DNA of 17,437 nucleotides from an uncultured beta proteobacterium (GTDB lineage: Bacteria > Pseudomonadota > Gammaproteobacteria > Burkholderiales > Burkholderiaceae), in NCBI GenBank assembly GCA_903843315.1, contig CAIMPQ010000122.1:1-17437 (forward strand), given 5' to 3'. The notes below the pieces were generated by a model. That model searched no databases, was not told the DNA's origin, and saw only the letters and a list, made by a program, of their open reading frames with translations. Position 1 is the stretch's first letter. Each line of letters starts with the position of its first letter. The translations under genes and the position numbers were made by a program. Positions 7,018-14,080 of this stretch are shown piece by piece.

Positions 7018-7717
7018 TATGCAAGAGCCATTCGAAAAATTCATTGAGTTGAAAGACATTACAGTGAAAAGTAATGGGAGAACTATTCTCCATATTCCGC
7101 ACGCGATTATTCCAGCCGACCGTATCACTGCCTGCATTGGCCCTAATGGAGCAGGAAAAACAACTTTATTAAAACTACTGGATGGGCTAATCAAGCCGGA
7201 TACCGGAACGGTGCGCTATTCATTTATCAATAAAACAGCGTTAGTTCTGCATCACACTCCTATGATTAAGGCTTCAGCCCAAGCCAATTTAAGCATCGTG
7301 ACCGATGCCGACCCTTCAATTACTGCAACGCAAATCAACGAAGTGATTGATCAAATAGGTCTAAGAAAACTTGCAGCTAGCCCAGCACACAAACTCTCTG
7401 CAGGTGAAAGACAAAAGCTATGCCTGGGTAGGGCAATTTTGCAAAAGCCCAATTTGGTATTATTGGATGAGCCAACGGCTAACTTGGACCCTAACACTAC
7501 AGAGCAAGTCGAAGAAATCATCCGTCAATTCGATCGCAATGAAACGGATGTCATTTTTTCATCGCATCAACTTGCCCAAGTACAAAGACTGGCCGAGTAC
7601 ATCATCTTTATTGATCAAGGTGAGATAAAAGAAAAGGGACCCGTAGGCCCCTTCTTTTTAAATCCCCAAACGCAGGCTGCTAAACGCTACCTACATCAAG
7701 AATTAATCATCGAATAA
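7010..7717 (+). CDS. tupC: Tungstate ABC transporter ATP-binding protein
   Basis: A 235-residue ABC ATPase that would power tungstate uptake through TupB. Walker A is GPNGAGKTT, the signature is LSAGERQKLCLGRAI (a variant of LSGGQ), Walker B is LVLLDEPTANLDP and the switch histidine is in FSSHQL. It overlaps the end of tupB by eight bases. An ATG at 7010 or 7019 is plausible; a TTG further upstream is less so. The Q-loop region is compact, with VLHHTPMIKASAQANL in that position, as in Tup/Wtp ATPases. The last 30 codons contain a hairpin-forming segment (7627-7659) that looks like the terminator of the convergent formate dehydrogenase operon, so the coding sequence does double duty there. Without a TupA nearby the exact oxyanion is inferred from the permease. 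Confidence 0.82.
   Translation: MGNMQEPFEKFIELKDITVKSNGRTILHIPHAIIPADRITACIGPNGAGKTTLLKLLDGLIKPDTGTVRYSFINKTALVLHHTPMIKASAQANLSIVTDADPSITATQINEVIDQIGLRKLAASPAHKLSAGERQKLCLGRAILQKPNLVLLDEPTANLDPNTTEQVEEIIRQFDRNETDVIFSSHQLAQVQRLAEYIIFIDQGEIKEKGPVGPFFLNPQTQAAKRYLHQELIIE
7627..7659 (-). terminator. Terminator-like hairpin inside the 3' end of tupC
   Basis: Bases 7634-7641 pair with 7646-7653 around a four-base loop. Read on the minus strand the stem is AAGGGGCC/GGTCCCTT (eight pairs, one G-U), closed by a cUACGg tetraloop and followed by TTCTTTT. This lies about 70 bases past the last gene of the formate dehydrogenase cluster. On the plus strand the same stem has one A-C mismatch and is followed by CTTTTT, so it may act weakly in both directions. 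Confidence 0.6.
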
Positions 7718-7726
7718 CGCTGGTGA

Positions 7727-8008
7727 TTACTTTGCCGCTGGAGCAGGTGCTGCAGCCGCGGTAACTGGAGCAACAAATGGTGGTGGTGCAGTACAAGCAC
7801 CTGGTGCAGGGGTACCGGGCATTCTAAATTGATCTGCCACTTTATTTTGAGCTAAGCATAATTTGTAAGCACCCACTCTGTCACCATAGGCAGCTTTTGC
7901 TTTCGCTAGGTTAGCCGCTTCTTGCGCTTCTGGTGGCAGTGGTGGCAAGGTTGCCAATGCCGCAGCGGATGCGAGTGCAAAAAATGTAAAAGCAATGATT
8001 TTTTTCAT
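7727..8008 (-). CDS. Small secreted Pro/Ala-rich protein, function unknown
   Basis: A 93-residue protein, not recognised as a named family. Residues 1-19 form a Sec signal peptide (MKKIIAFTFFALASAAALA). The mature part begins TLPPLPPEAQ, continues with an Ala/Lys-rich helix and YKLCLAQNKVADQFRMPG, and ends in a low-complexity Pro/Ala tail. It has two cysteines, in KLCLA and GACTA, that could form a disulfide in the periplasm. AAGGA lies about eight bases before the ATG, and the gene starts only 10 bases after the stop of the gamma subunit, so it is the last gene of the formate dehydrogenase operon. Secretion and position suggest a periplasmic accessory role, but this is only context. Confidence 0.75.
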   Translation of the reverse strand: MKKIIAFTFFALASAAALATLPPLPPEAQEAANLAKAKAAYGDRVGAYKLCLAQNKVADQFRMPGTPAPGACTAPPPFVAPVTAAAAPAPAAK

Positions 8009-8018
8009 GGCCCTGTCC

Positions 8019-9074
8019 TTATTTATTCAGTTTGTCATACCAGAGCTCATGGTGCTCTTTAGCCCAAGTAGCATCAACATAACCAGTCTTCATGCCATCG
8101 ATTGAACCTTGCATACCAATGGTACCGATATAGATGTGGCCCATTGCCATCGCGGACATTAATATTGCAGCGCTGCTATGAATGATATTAGCAATTTGCA
8201 TGGTGCCCCGGGTGTACTCAATCGTCATAAATGGCACGATCATATCGAGCACAAAGCCTGAGGCAGAAATGACCAATCCCAAGAAAGTCATACCAAACCA
8301 GAACCAGATCTTTTCACCGCCATTAAAGAAACCAGCTGGCACATGCTTGCCGCTGAAAATTCCACCAAAGCTTAAAAACCATTGCAGATCTCCTTTACCA
8401 GGCAGATTCTTATGCGCAAAGAGCAAGAAGAAAATGACGATACAAATAGTAAACAAGGGGCCAGTGAAGTTATGGATATTTTTGCAAAGCATCAGGAAGG
8501 AGCCATATGCAGAGCCTCCCATTAATGGCATTGCAAAATATTTGCCGTACAAAATGAGGAGGCCTGTAAAGGCTAAAGCCAAAAAGCTAGCGGCCATAGT
8601 CCAGTGAACCAAACGATCAAAGGCACTGAAGCGCTTAATTTTTACTCCTGACATTGGCTGATGTAACTTAATTGAGCCCTTGAGGGTGTACATCGCAATG
8701 ATGCCAAAGAAAGCAATAGCCAATAACCAGCCACCATAAACCGTAATCACACCATTACGAATCAAACGCCATTCTTGACCAGCGCGCTGAATCAAAACAC
8801 TAGACTCTTTATCAGGGATGCTGACAGAGTTGTATGGATCACTATTAGCAGAGGTAAAAATAGATGGATTGGCAGGTTGGGACTGCGCCTGTGTGCCATT
8901 GGCCAAACTATTTGGATTCGCTGGTACAGACAAAGGTGGGATATCAACTCCGCTAGGAGAAGGCAAAGGCGCCATTGGCGCGCGCTCTGCATAACTCATT
9001 CCACTCGCTAGACTCAGCGACAGACCTGTAGCCACCACCAAAGTGCGTATAACTTTAGAGAATGATCGTTTCAT
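8019..9074 (-). CDS. fdhC: Formate dehydrogenase gamma subunit, cytochrome b556
   Basis: Membrane cytochrome b that takes electrons from the beta subunit and reduces quinone. Four transmembrane helices carry the haem-ligand histidines of the FdnI family: FDRLVHWTM, KNIHNFTG, and the pair in IIHSSAAILMSAMAMGHIYIG. The end (GYVDATWAKEHHELWYDKLN) is also typical. Unlike E. coli FdnI (about 217 residues), the protein has 351 residues, with an N-terminal signal peptide, a Pro/Ser-rich periplasmic region to about residue 95 and an extra hydrophobic helix (about 112-130) before the core. I chose the ATG at 9074, because AAGGA lies seven bases ahead; the ATG at 9080 is almost on top of that site. It follows the small lipoprotein gene. 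Confidence 0.93.
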   Translation of the reverse strand: MKRSFSKVIRTLVVATGLSLSLASGMSYAERAPMAPLPSPSGVDIPPLSVPANPNSLANGTQAQSQPANPSIFTSANSDPYNSVSIPDKESSVLIQRAGQEWRLIRNGVITVYGGWLLAIAFFGIIAMYTLKGSIKLHQPMSGVKIKRFSAFDRLVHWTMAASFLALAFTGLLILYGKYFAMPLMGGSAYGSFLMLCKNIHNFTGPLFTICIVIFFLLFAHKNLPGKGDLQWFLSFGGIFSGKHVPAGFFNGGEKIWFWFGMTFLGLVISASGFVLDMIVPFMTIEYTRGTMQIANIIHSSAAILMSAMAMGHIYIGTIGMQGSIDGMKTGYVDATWAKEHHELWYDKLNK

Positions 9075-9121
9075 ACACATGTCCTTAAACGTTTTCGTTT
9101 TATTTATTGTTGTTTAGTTGA

Positions 9122-9358
9122 TCACTTGACGCGACTGTATTCGTTTTGACCTTGCGTGCGCTTGTCAGTCGATTCAGCCCAACTGGCTTGATTGCCTGGA
9201 ATCCAGTTTTTAGTCATAAACCCATTATTTGCACCCATATATGGAGCCACGTCTGGACGCTTGGCCACCTTGGCGGCAATTTCTGGAGGTTCAGAGCATG
9301 CAGCCAACAAGGTTGCTGCTGCAAAACACAAACCGAGAGTTCTGAAATTTAATTTCAT
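9122..9358 (-). CDS. Small lipoprotein in formate dehydrogenase operon
   Basis: A 78-residue protein with a lipoprotein signal peptide: basic start MKLNFR, hydrophobic stretch, and lipobox LLAAC with Cys21 as the lipidated residue. Ser follows the Cys, which favours outer-membrane sorting. The mature part of about 57 residues contains KRPDVAPYMGANNGF and NWIPGNQASW and ends in charged residues. It resembles no family I can name. Its ATG overlaps the stop of the beta subunit gene (TAATG), so it is translationally coupled to fdhB and lies between the beta and gamma subunits. That placement suggests a structural or assembly role in the complex, but nothing in the sequence proves it. Confidence 0.8.
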   Translation of the reverse strand: MKLNFRTLGLCFAAATLLAACSEPPEIAAKVAKRPDVAPYMGANNGFMTKNWIPGNQASWAESTDKRTQGQNEYSRVK

Positions 9359-10014
9359 TATTTAGCTCCTGGAATTTTTGCAGCAGGGGTTGGGGTTGGC
9401 GCTGGTGCATCTGGACCACCATACGCAGTAGTCCAACCAAATGCTTTAGACCCAGCGTACTTGCCGTATTTCTCACGCAAGCTGACACGCTGATTAAAGA
9501 TGCCAGAGATGATGTCACTATCACCACCAATCAATGCCTTGGTAGAACACATTTCAGCGCAGAGTGGCAATTTGCCTTCAGCTAAACGATTACGTCCGTA
9601 TTTTTCAAACTCTGCAACGCTGCCGTTCTCTTCTGGACCACCGCTACAGAAGGTACATTTATCCATCTTGCTTCGTGAGCCAAATGCGCCTTTGCTCAGG
9701 AACTGAGGTGCGCCAAATGGGCAGGCAAATGAACAGTAACCGCAACCGATACAGATGTCTTTGTCGTGCAAAACCACACCTTCATCCGTGCGATAGAAGC
9801 AATCAACCGGGCACACAGCCATACAAGGGGCATCACTACAGTGCATACATGCCACTGAAACTGATTTTTCCTGACCAATAATGCCGTCATTCACCGTTAC
9901 CACACGGCGGCGATTGACGCCCCAAGGCACTTCATTTTCGTTTTTACATGCCGTCACACAACCGTTGCATTCGATGCATCGTTCTGTGTCACAGATAAAT
10001 TTCATTCTTGCCAT
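9358..10014 (-). CDS. fdhB: Formate dehydrogenase beta subunit, four [4Fe-4S] ferredoxin
   Basis: Electron-transfer subunit linking the catalytic subunit to the cytochrome b. Cysteines form four clusters: Cys13/16/19/23; Cys56/59/64/68; Cys88/91/94/98; and Cys120/123/152/156. The motifs CIGCGYCSFACPFGAP and CMHCSDAPCMAVCP match FdnH/FdoH and related DMSO-reductase-type beta subunits. At 218 residues it is shorter than E. coli FdnH (294) and lacks the C-terminal transmembrane anchor. It ends instead in a Pro/Ala-rich tail, so membrane attachment must come from the gamma subunit or the coupled lipoprotein. AGGAG sits about six bases before the ATG. No Tat signal of its own is visible; co-export with the alpha subunit is expected from the family. 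Confidence 0.93.
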   Translation of the reverse strand: MARMKFICDTERCIECNGCVTACKNENEVPWGVNRRRVVTVNDGIIGQEKSVSVACMHCSDAPCMAVCPVDCFYRTDEGVVLHDKDICIGCGYCSFACPFGAPQFLSKGAFGSRSKMDKCTFCSGGPEENGSVAEFEKYGRNRLAEGKLPLCAEMCSTKALIGGDSDIISGIFNQRVSLREKYGKYAGSKAFGWTTAYGGPDAPAPTPTPAAKIPGAK

Positions 10015-10041
10015 TGTGTTCTCCTGACTTTATTTTTTAAC

Positions 10042-13020
10042 TTAGGCAAATTTTTCGATTTGGCACATAGTGGTCTTTGTTTCCTGCATCATCGTCACCA
10101 TATCGTAGCCATAGGTAGTTGCAGTATTGACTGCCTCGCCAAGAACTACTGGGGCTGCGCCCTCTGGATAGTATTTACGCAAGTCATTACCCTGCCACCA
10201 ACCAGCAAAGTGGAATGGCACAAAGGCTGTACCTTGATCTACTCGCTCAGTAATTAATGCGCGCACCTTGATCTTGGCTCCTGTCGGGGACTTAACCCAA
10301 ACATAATCCCAGTTCTTAATACCGCGATCTGCTGCAGCTTTCGGATTAATTTCTACAAAGTTTTCTTGTTGCAACTCAGCCAACCATGGATTGGAACGAG
10401 TCTCGTCTCCACCGCCCTCGTACTCAACCAAGCGACCAGAAGTCAGAATGATTGGGAACTTCTCATATAACTTCTGATTCAAATTGAGATCTTGAACAGT
10501 CTTATAGAGAGTAGGCAAGCGCCAGAAATTCTTCTTATCAGCAGCCGTTGGGTATTTACGCATCATCGGAGCGTTAGTACTGTAAAGCGCTTCACGGTGA
10601 ATTGGAATGGCATCCGGGAAGTTCCAGACAATTGCACGAGCCTTAGCGTTACCAAATGGATGGCAACCATTCTTCATCACAACACGCTGAATACCGCCCG
10701 ATAAATCCGTCTTCCAATTTTTACCTTCAGCGAGTTTCTTCTCATCCTCAGTCAATTGATCCCACCAACCCAATTTCTTGACAAGGACATGGTCAAACTC
10801 TGGGTAGCCAGTTGTAATTGCAGAACCTTTGGAATAAGAGCCATCCTCAGCCAGAAGGTTCTTGCCGTCACGCTCAACACCAAAGTTCGCGCGGAAGTTA
10901 CCACCACCCTCCATCAAGCTCTTGCTAGTGTCATAGAGATTTGGTGAGCCAGGATGTTTGATTGCTGCGGTTCCGTAGCAAGGCCAAGGCAAACCATAGT
11001 AATCGCCAGTAGTATCGTAGCCAGTTACAGGATCAACACCGCCACGGGACTTCAAAGTCTTCGGATCGAATGTTGCCACCATTCTCATGTGCGCTTTGAG
11101 ACGCTCTGGTGTCTGACCTGTGTATCCGATCGTCCATACGCCACGATTAATTTCGCGCAATATAGATTCAATCTCAGGCTCCCTCCATTGCTTTCCAGCA
11201 AATTTAGAATTGAGCATTTTGTAATTGACTGACAACTCTTTACCAAAACCCAAACGATCTGCGAATGCTTGCATGAGCACATGGTCAGGAACGGATTCAA
11301 AGAGTGGGTCGATTACTTTTTCGCGCCATTGGAGTGAGCGGTTAGAAGCTGTAGCAGTTCCAACTGTTTCGAACTGCGTTGCTGCTGGTAATAAGTAAAC
11401 GTTGCGATTCTTATTAACTGGATCGCCTTCTGCTCCCGGCATCGCCGCCATAGCTGCAGTAGCACTAGGATATGGATCAACTACAACCAAGAGATCCAAC
11501 TTATTCATCGCACGCTTCATATCCAGACCACGAGTCTGTGAGTTAGGCGCATGCCCCCAGAAGAAAAGGCCTTTGACGTTAGTCTGCTGATCAATCATGT
11601 CGTTCTTTTCAAGAACAGCATCAACCCAACGTGAAACGGTAGTCCCAGACTTTTCCATCATGTCTGGTGCGTAACGACCTTTAATCCATTCGTAGTCAAC
11701 ACCCCACACAGTTGCGAAGTGTTTCCACGAGCCAGCTGCTAAACCATAGTAGCCAGGTAATGAATCTGGGTTAGGGCCTACGTCAGTTGCGCCTTGAACG
11801 TTATCGTGACCACGGAAAATATTAGTTCCACCGCCAGATTTACCAACGTTACCTAGAGCCAACTGCAATATGCATGAGGCACGAACCATCGCATTACCAA
11901 TGGTGTGCTGGGTTTGACCCATACACCAAACAACAGTACTTGGACGGTTCTTGGACAAGGTTTCAGCAACTTGATACATTTGCGCTTCTGGAACACCGCA
12001 AGCCTCTTCTACGTTTGCAGGGGTCCACTTTTCCATGACTTCTTTACGGATTTCATCCATCCCATAAACACGGTCGTTGATGTACTTCTTATCTTCCCAA
12101 CCGTTTTTAAAGATGTGATACAGGACACCGAACAAGAACGGAATATCGGTACCAGAACGAATCCGAACATACTGATCTGACTTAGCGGCAGTACGGGTGT
12201 AACGTGGATCTACCACGATGACTTTGCAACCGTTTTCCTTAGCGTGTAAAAGACTCAACATGGAAACGGGGTGTGCCTCAGCAGCGTTTGAACCAATGTA
12301 CATGGCTGCTTTGGAATTCATCATGTCGTTATAGCTATTGGTCATTGCACCATAGCCCCAGGTGTTTGCAACACCGGCAACTGTGGTTGAGTGACAAATA
12401 CGAGCCTGATGGTCTGTATTGTTCGTTCCAAAGAAAGAAACCCACTTACGGAGTAAGTAGGCTTGTTCGTTGTTGTGCTTAGATGAACCAATAAAGAACA
12501 TGGCATCCGGAGAATATTTCTCGCGAATGCTCTTCATCTGTGCAGTAATTTCAGTTAAAGCTTGATCCCAAGAAATACGTTGATACTTTCCATCAACCAA
12601 CTTCATTGGGTAACGCAAGCGGAAGTCGCCATGTCCGTGCTCACGCAAAGCAGCACCCTTAGCGCAGTGGGCGCCCATATTAATTGGGGAATCAAATACG
12701 GGATCCTGGCGGACCCATACGCCATTCTCAACAGTGGCATCAACCGCGCAACCTACAGAACAGTGGGTACAAATAGATCTCTTTACTTCAATCTTGCCCT
12801 TACCATCCAGCATGGCTTTACTAGGTTCAGCCACTGCTTTTTGCACGAAGCTCAACTGGCTAGCTGCGATACCGGCGCCTACGCCCACTCCTGAGCGTTT
12901 CAAGAATGCACGGCGATCCATGGTTGGAACAGCTGCTTTTAAGCCACGTGACAAACTGCCAATCAGGCGAGTTGCAGCGCGGCTGCTTTGTGGGGTATTG
13001 GATTTACGAGTCAGACTCAT
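10042..13020 (-). CDS. fdhA: Formate dehydrogenase catalytic (alpha) subunit, Tat-exported, Cys type
   Basis: Oxidises formate to CO2 at a Mo- or W-bis(pyranopterin guanine dinucleotide) centre in the periplasm. A long n-region is followed by a twin-arginine motif DRRAFLKRSG (Arg36-Arg37). The N-terminal [4Fe-4S] cluster uses Cys84, Cys87, Cys91 and Cys119, followed by Lys121 as in other formate dehydrogenases. The metal ligand is Cys209 followed by His (QARICHSTTVAG), where E. coli FdnG has selenocysteine-His; no in-frame stop or selenocysteine site is needed. AMTNSYNDMMN and GSNAAEAHP also match FdnG. Length is 992 residues (FdnG 1015). AGGGA precedes the ATG. A start at Met34 is possible but has no ribosome binding site. 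The convergent tungstate importer makes tungsten a serious alternative to molybdenum. Confidence 0.96.
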   Translation of the reverse strand: MSLTRKSNTPQSSRAATRLIGSLSRGLKAAVPTMDRRAFLKRSGVGVGAGIAASQLSFVQKAVAEPSKAMLDGKGKIEVKRSICTHCSVGCAVDATVENGVWVRQDPVFDSPINMGAHCAKGAALREHGHGDFRLRYPMKLVDGKYQRISWDQALTEITAQMKSIREKYSPDAMFFIGSSKHNNEQAYLLRKWVSFFGTNNTDHQARICHSTTVAGVANTWGYGAMTNSYNDMMNSKAAMYIGSNAAEAHPVSMLSLLHAKENGCKVIVVDPRYTRTAAKSDQYVRIRSGTDIPFLFGVLYHIFKNGWEDKKYINDRVYGMDEIRKEVMEKWTPANVEEACGVPEAQMYQVAETLSKNRPSTVVWCMGQTQHTIGNAMVRASCILQLALGNVGKSGGGTNIFRGHDNVQGATDVGPNPDSLPGYYGLAAGSWKHFATVWGVDYEWIKGRYAPDMMEKSGTTVSRWVDAVLEKNDMIDQQTNVKGLFFWGHAPNSQTRGLDMKRAMNKLDLLVVVDPYPSATAAMAAMPGAEGDPVNKNRNVYLLPAATQFETVGTATASNRSLQWREKVIDPLFESVPDHVLMQAFADRLGFGKELSVNYKMLNSKFAGKQWREPEIESILREINRGVWTIGYTGQTPERLKAHMRMVATFDPKTLKSRGGVDPVTGYDTTGDYYGLPWPCYGTAAIKHPGSPNLYDTSKSLMEGGGNFRANFGVERDGKNLLAEDGSYSKGSAITTGYPEFDHVLVKKLGWWDQLTEDEKKLAEGKNWKTDLSGGIQRVVMKNGCHPFGNAKARAIVWNFPDAIPIHREALYSTNAPMMRKYPTAADKKNFWRLPTLYKTVQDLNLNQKLYEKFPIILTSGRLVEYEGGGDETRSNPWLAELQQENFVEINPKAAADRGIKNWDYVWVKSPTGAKIKVRALITERVDQGTAFVPFHFAGWWQGNDLRKYYPEGAAPVVLGEAVNTATTYGYDMVTMMQETKTTMCQIEKFA

Positions 13021-13092
13021 ATGTTGTCCCTGAGAAAGTTTTTTTATTTATTGAATAACAGTTAAAGCAAGATCTAGAACAAAGGTGTTTCT

Positions 13093-13314
13093 TTACAGCA
13101 AAGTGGTTTCGTAGTACTTACGCATATGGGCAGTGATTTTTTGACCGCCATCTTTGGTCGTCACTGTGCTCCCAATTTCTTGGATTACCGCTTTACCAAT
13201 AGAGGTTTGGGAGGCTACGGCAACAGCGCCAACAGCAGCGCCGGCGCCCACAAAAAATTTGCGACGGGATGGCTTGTTTTCTTCGCTTAAAGCTACTTTA
13301 GATTTCGTGCTCAT
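13093..13314 (-). CDS. fdhX: Small Tat-signal protein of formate dehydrogenase operon (FdhX-like)
   Basis: A 73-residue protein of the 'formate dehydrogenase region TAT target' family. A twin-arginine motif SRRKFFVGAG (Arg17-Arg18) precedes an Ala/Gly/Val-rich hydrophobic stretch to about residue 36. The short mature part ends with KITAHMRKYYETTLL. AGGAG lies six bases before the ATG. It is directly upstream of fdhA, separated by 72 bases, as in Shewanella and other proteobacteria where such genes are called fdhX. Its biochemical role is not settled; it may be an accessory subunit or may help export. The upstream region holds an FNR-type box and a palindrome, so this may be the first gene of its own transcript. 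Confidence 0.85.
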   Translation of the reverse strand: MSTKSKVALSEENKPSRRKFFVGAGAAVGAVAVASQTSIGKAVIQEIGSTVTTKDGGQKITAHMRKYYETTLL

Positions 13315-13337
13315 GGCGTGCTCCTATTTAATTATTC

Positions 13338-13351
13338 TTGATCTCAGTCAA
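13338..13351. promoter_or_regulatory. FNR/ANR-type box upstream of fdhX
   Basis: TTGATCTCAGTCAA matches the FNR-family consensus TTGAT-N4-ATCAA at nine of ten specified positions. It lies 24-37 bases before the fdhX ATG. Its spacing is not that of a standard class II activation site, which would put the transcript start inside fdhX. It may act as a repressing site, or the promoter may be unusual. Confidence 0.55.
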
Positions 13352-13368
13352 GTGTAATTGGTAATTGC

Positions 13369-13394
13369 ATTTTTGACATATTTAAGTCAAAAAT
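13369..13394. promoter_or_regulatory. 9+9 bp perfect palindrome between torD and fdhX
   Basis: ATTTTTGAC (13369-13377) and GTCAAAAAT (13386-13394) are exact inverted copies around eight bases, ATATTTAA. The arm read on the minus strand contains TTGACT, which could be a -35 box for fdhX, although no good -10 box follows at 17 bases. No T-tract beyond the arm favours a protein-binding site over a terminator. Confidence 0.45.
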
Positions 13395-13429
13395 CTTTGC
13401 TAGGAAAAACCCTTTGGTGCAGCGCAACA

Positions 13430-14080
13430 TCAAATCATGTCAAAGCTTTGCCCTTCAATCGCCAGGAATTCTCGGGTCAGCGCAGCGATTGGGTGATAAA
13501 GGTGCATCTCCGGAATTCCTTCAATGGCGTCACAGAAGTCGTCATACCAGGGACGAATGTGTTCATTGAAAAAAACCCTTTGGTTTGTAAGGTTTGAAAC
13601 CTCGACATCGTCACCAGCAATGAGATAGCGCATCACTTCGCAAAGCGCTGAAATATGGTCTTCGGTTTCGGTCACCTCTTCAGCGGCCTCAAGACCAAAC
13701 GCTTCAAGGGACTTGCGAATACTCACCAGCGGCTTTTCATTTAAGTGCCCCGCCATATAGAAGGAGCCATTCATGACAATATTGGGTTTACCTACACTAA
13801 TGAAATTCAGATCAAACTCATCATGCCAAGCCTTGGCTGGATTATTTTTAGCTACCTCTACAACATCCATCCATAACTTAGCCAATGGCGCTTCATCAGC
13901 AGCATCGTGCTGATCGGCAGTTGCGGCAATTTGATCTAATAACTCTTGATCAGGCGGAAGATGGAAAAATCTGGCAATCAAACCATATAGGTCCGCCCTA
14001 GCTAGATCCTCTGGTAAGCCGATGTCCCCAACCTCAGTCGATGAACTTTCTTTTGCTGCTTCTTTGGCCATTTCGCTCAT
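13430..14080 (-). CDS. TorD-family formate dehydrogenase chaperone
   Basis: A 216-residue all-helical chaperone of the TorD/DmsD family, expected to bind the Tat signal of FdhA and hold it until cofactor loading is complete. The core starts after a polar 25-residue tail with ARADLYGLIARFFHLPPD. The family marks are EFDLNFISVG, a Gly-Ser-Phe-Tyr-Met-Ala-Gly stretch near the middle, TETEDHISALCEVMRYLIAG and NEHIRPWYDDFCDAI. The ATG at 14080 overlaps the stop of the upstream iron-sulfur gene (ATGA), so I prefer it to the TTG start at 14113. A gap of 115 bases, the largest in this cluster, separates it from fdhX. Gene order (chaperone before catalytic subunit) matches the proposed role. Confidence 0.88.
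   Translation of the reverse strand: MSEMAKEAAKESSSTEVGDIGLPEDLARADLYGLIARFFHLPPDQELLDQIAATADQHDAADEAPLAKLWMDVVEVAKNNPAKAWHDEFDLNFISVGKPNIVMNGSFYMAGHLNEKPLVSIRKSLEAFGLEAAEEVTETEDHISALCEVMRYLIAGDDVEVSNLTNQRVFFNEHIRPWYDDFCDAIEGIPEMHLYHPIAALTREFLAIEGQSFDMI

Noticed and set aside
7704..7728. Weak inverted repeat AATCATC / GGTGATT at the tupC stop
   Set aside because: One mismatch in seven pairs, a ten-base loop and no T-tract on either strand; the hairpin at 7627-7659 is a far better terminator.
8182..8607. 141-codon open frame on the plus strand
   Set aside because: It lies opposite the transmembrane core of the gamma subunit, has no ribosome binding site and the protein looks like antisense of hydrophobic helices; the minus-strand gene is certain.
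12394..12396. Possible selenocysteine codon in the formate dehydrogenase alpha subunit
   Set aside because: The metal-ligand codon is TGT (Cys209), the frame is open throughout and no UGA is read through, so no selenocysteine insertion is needed.
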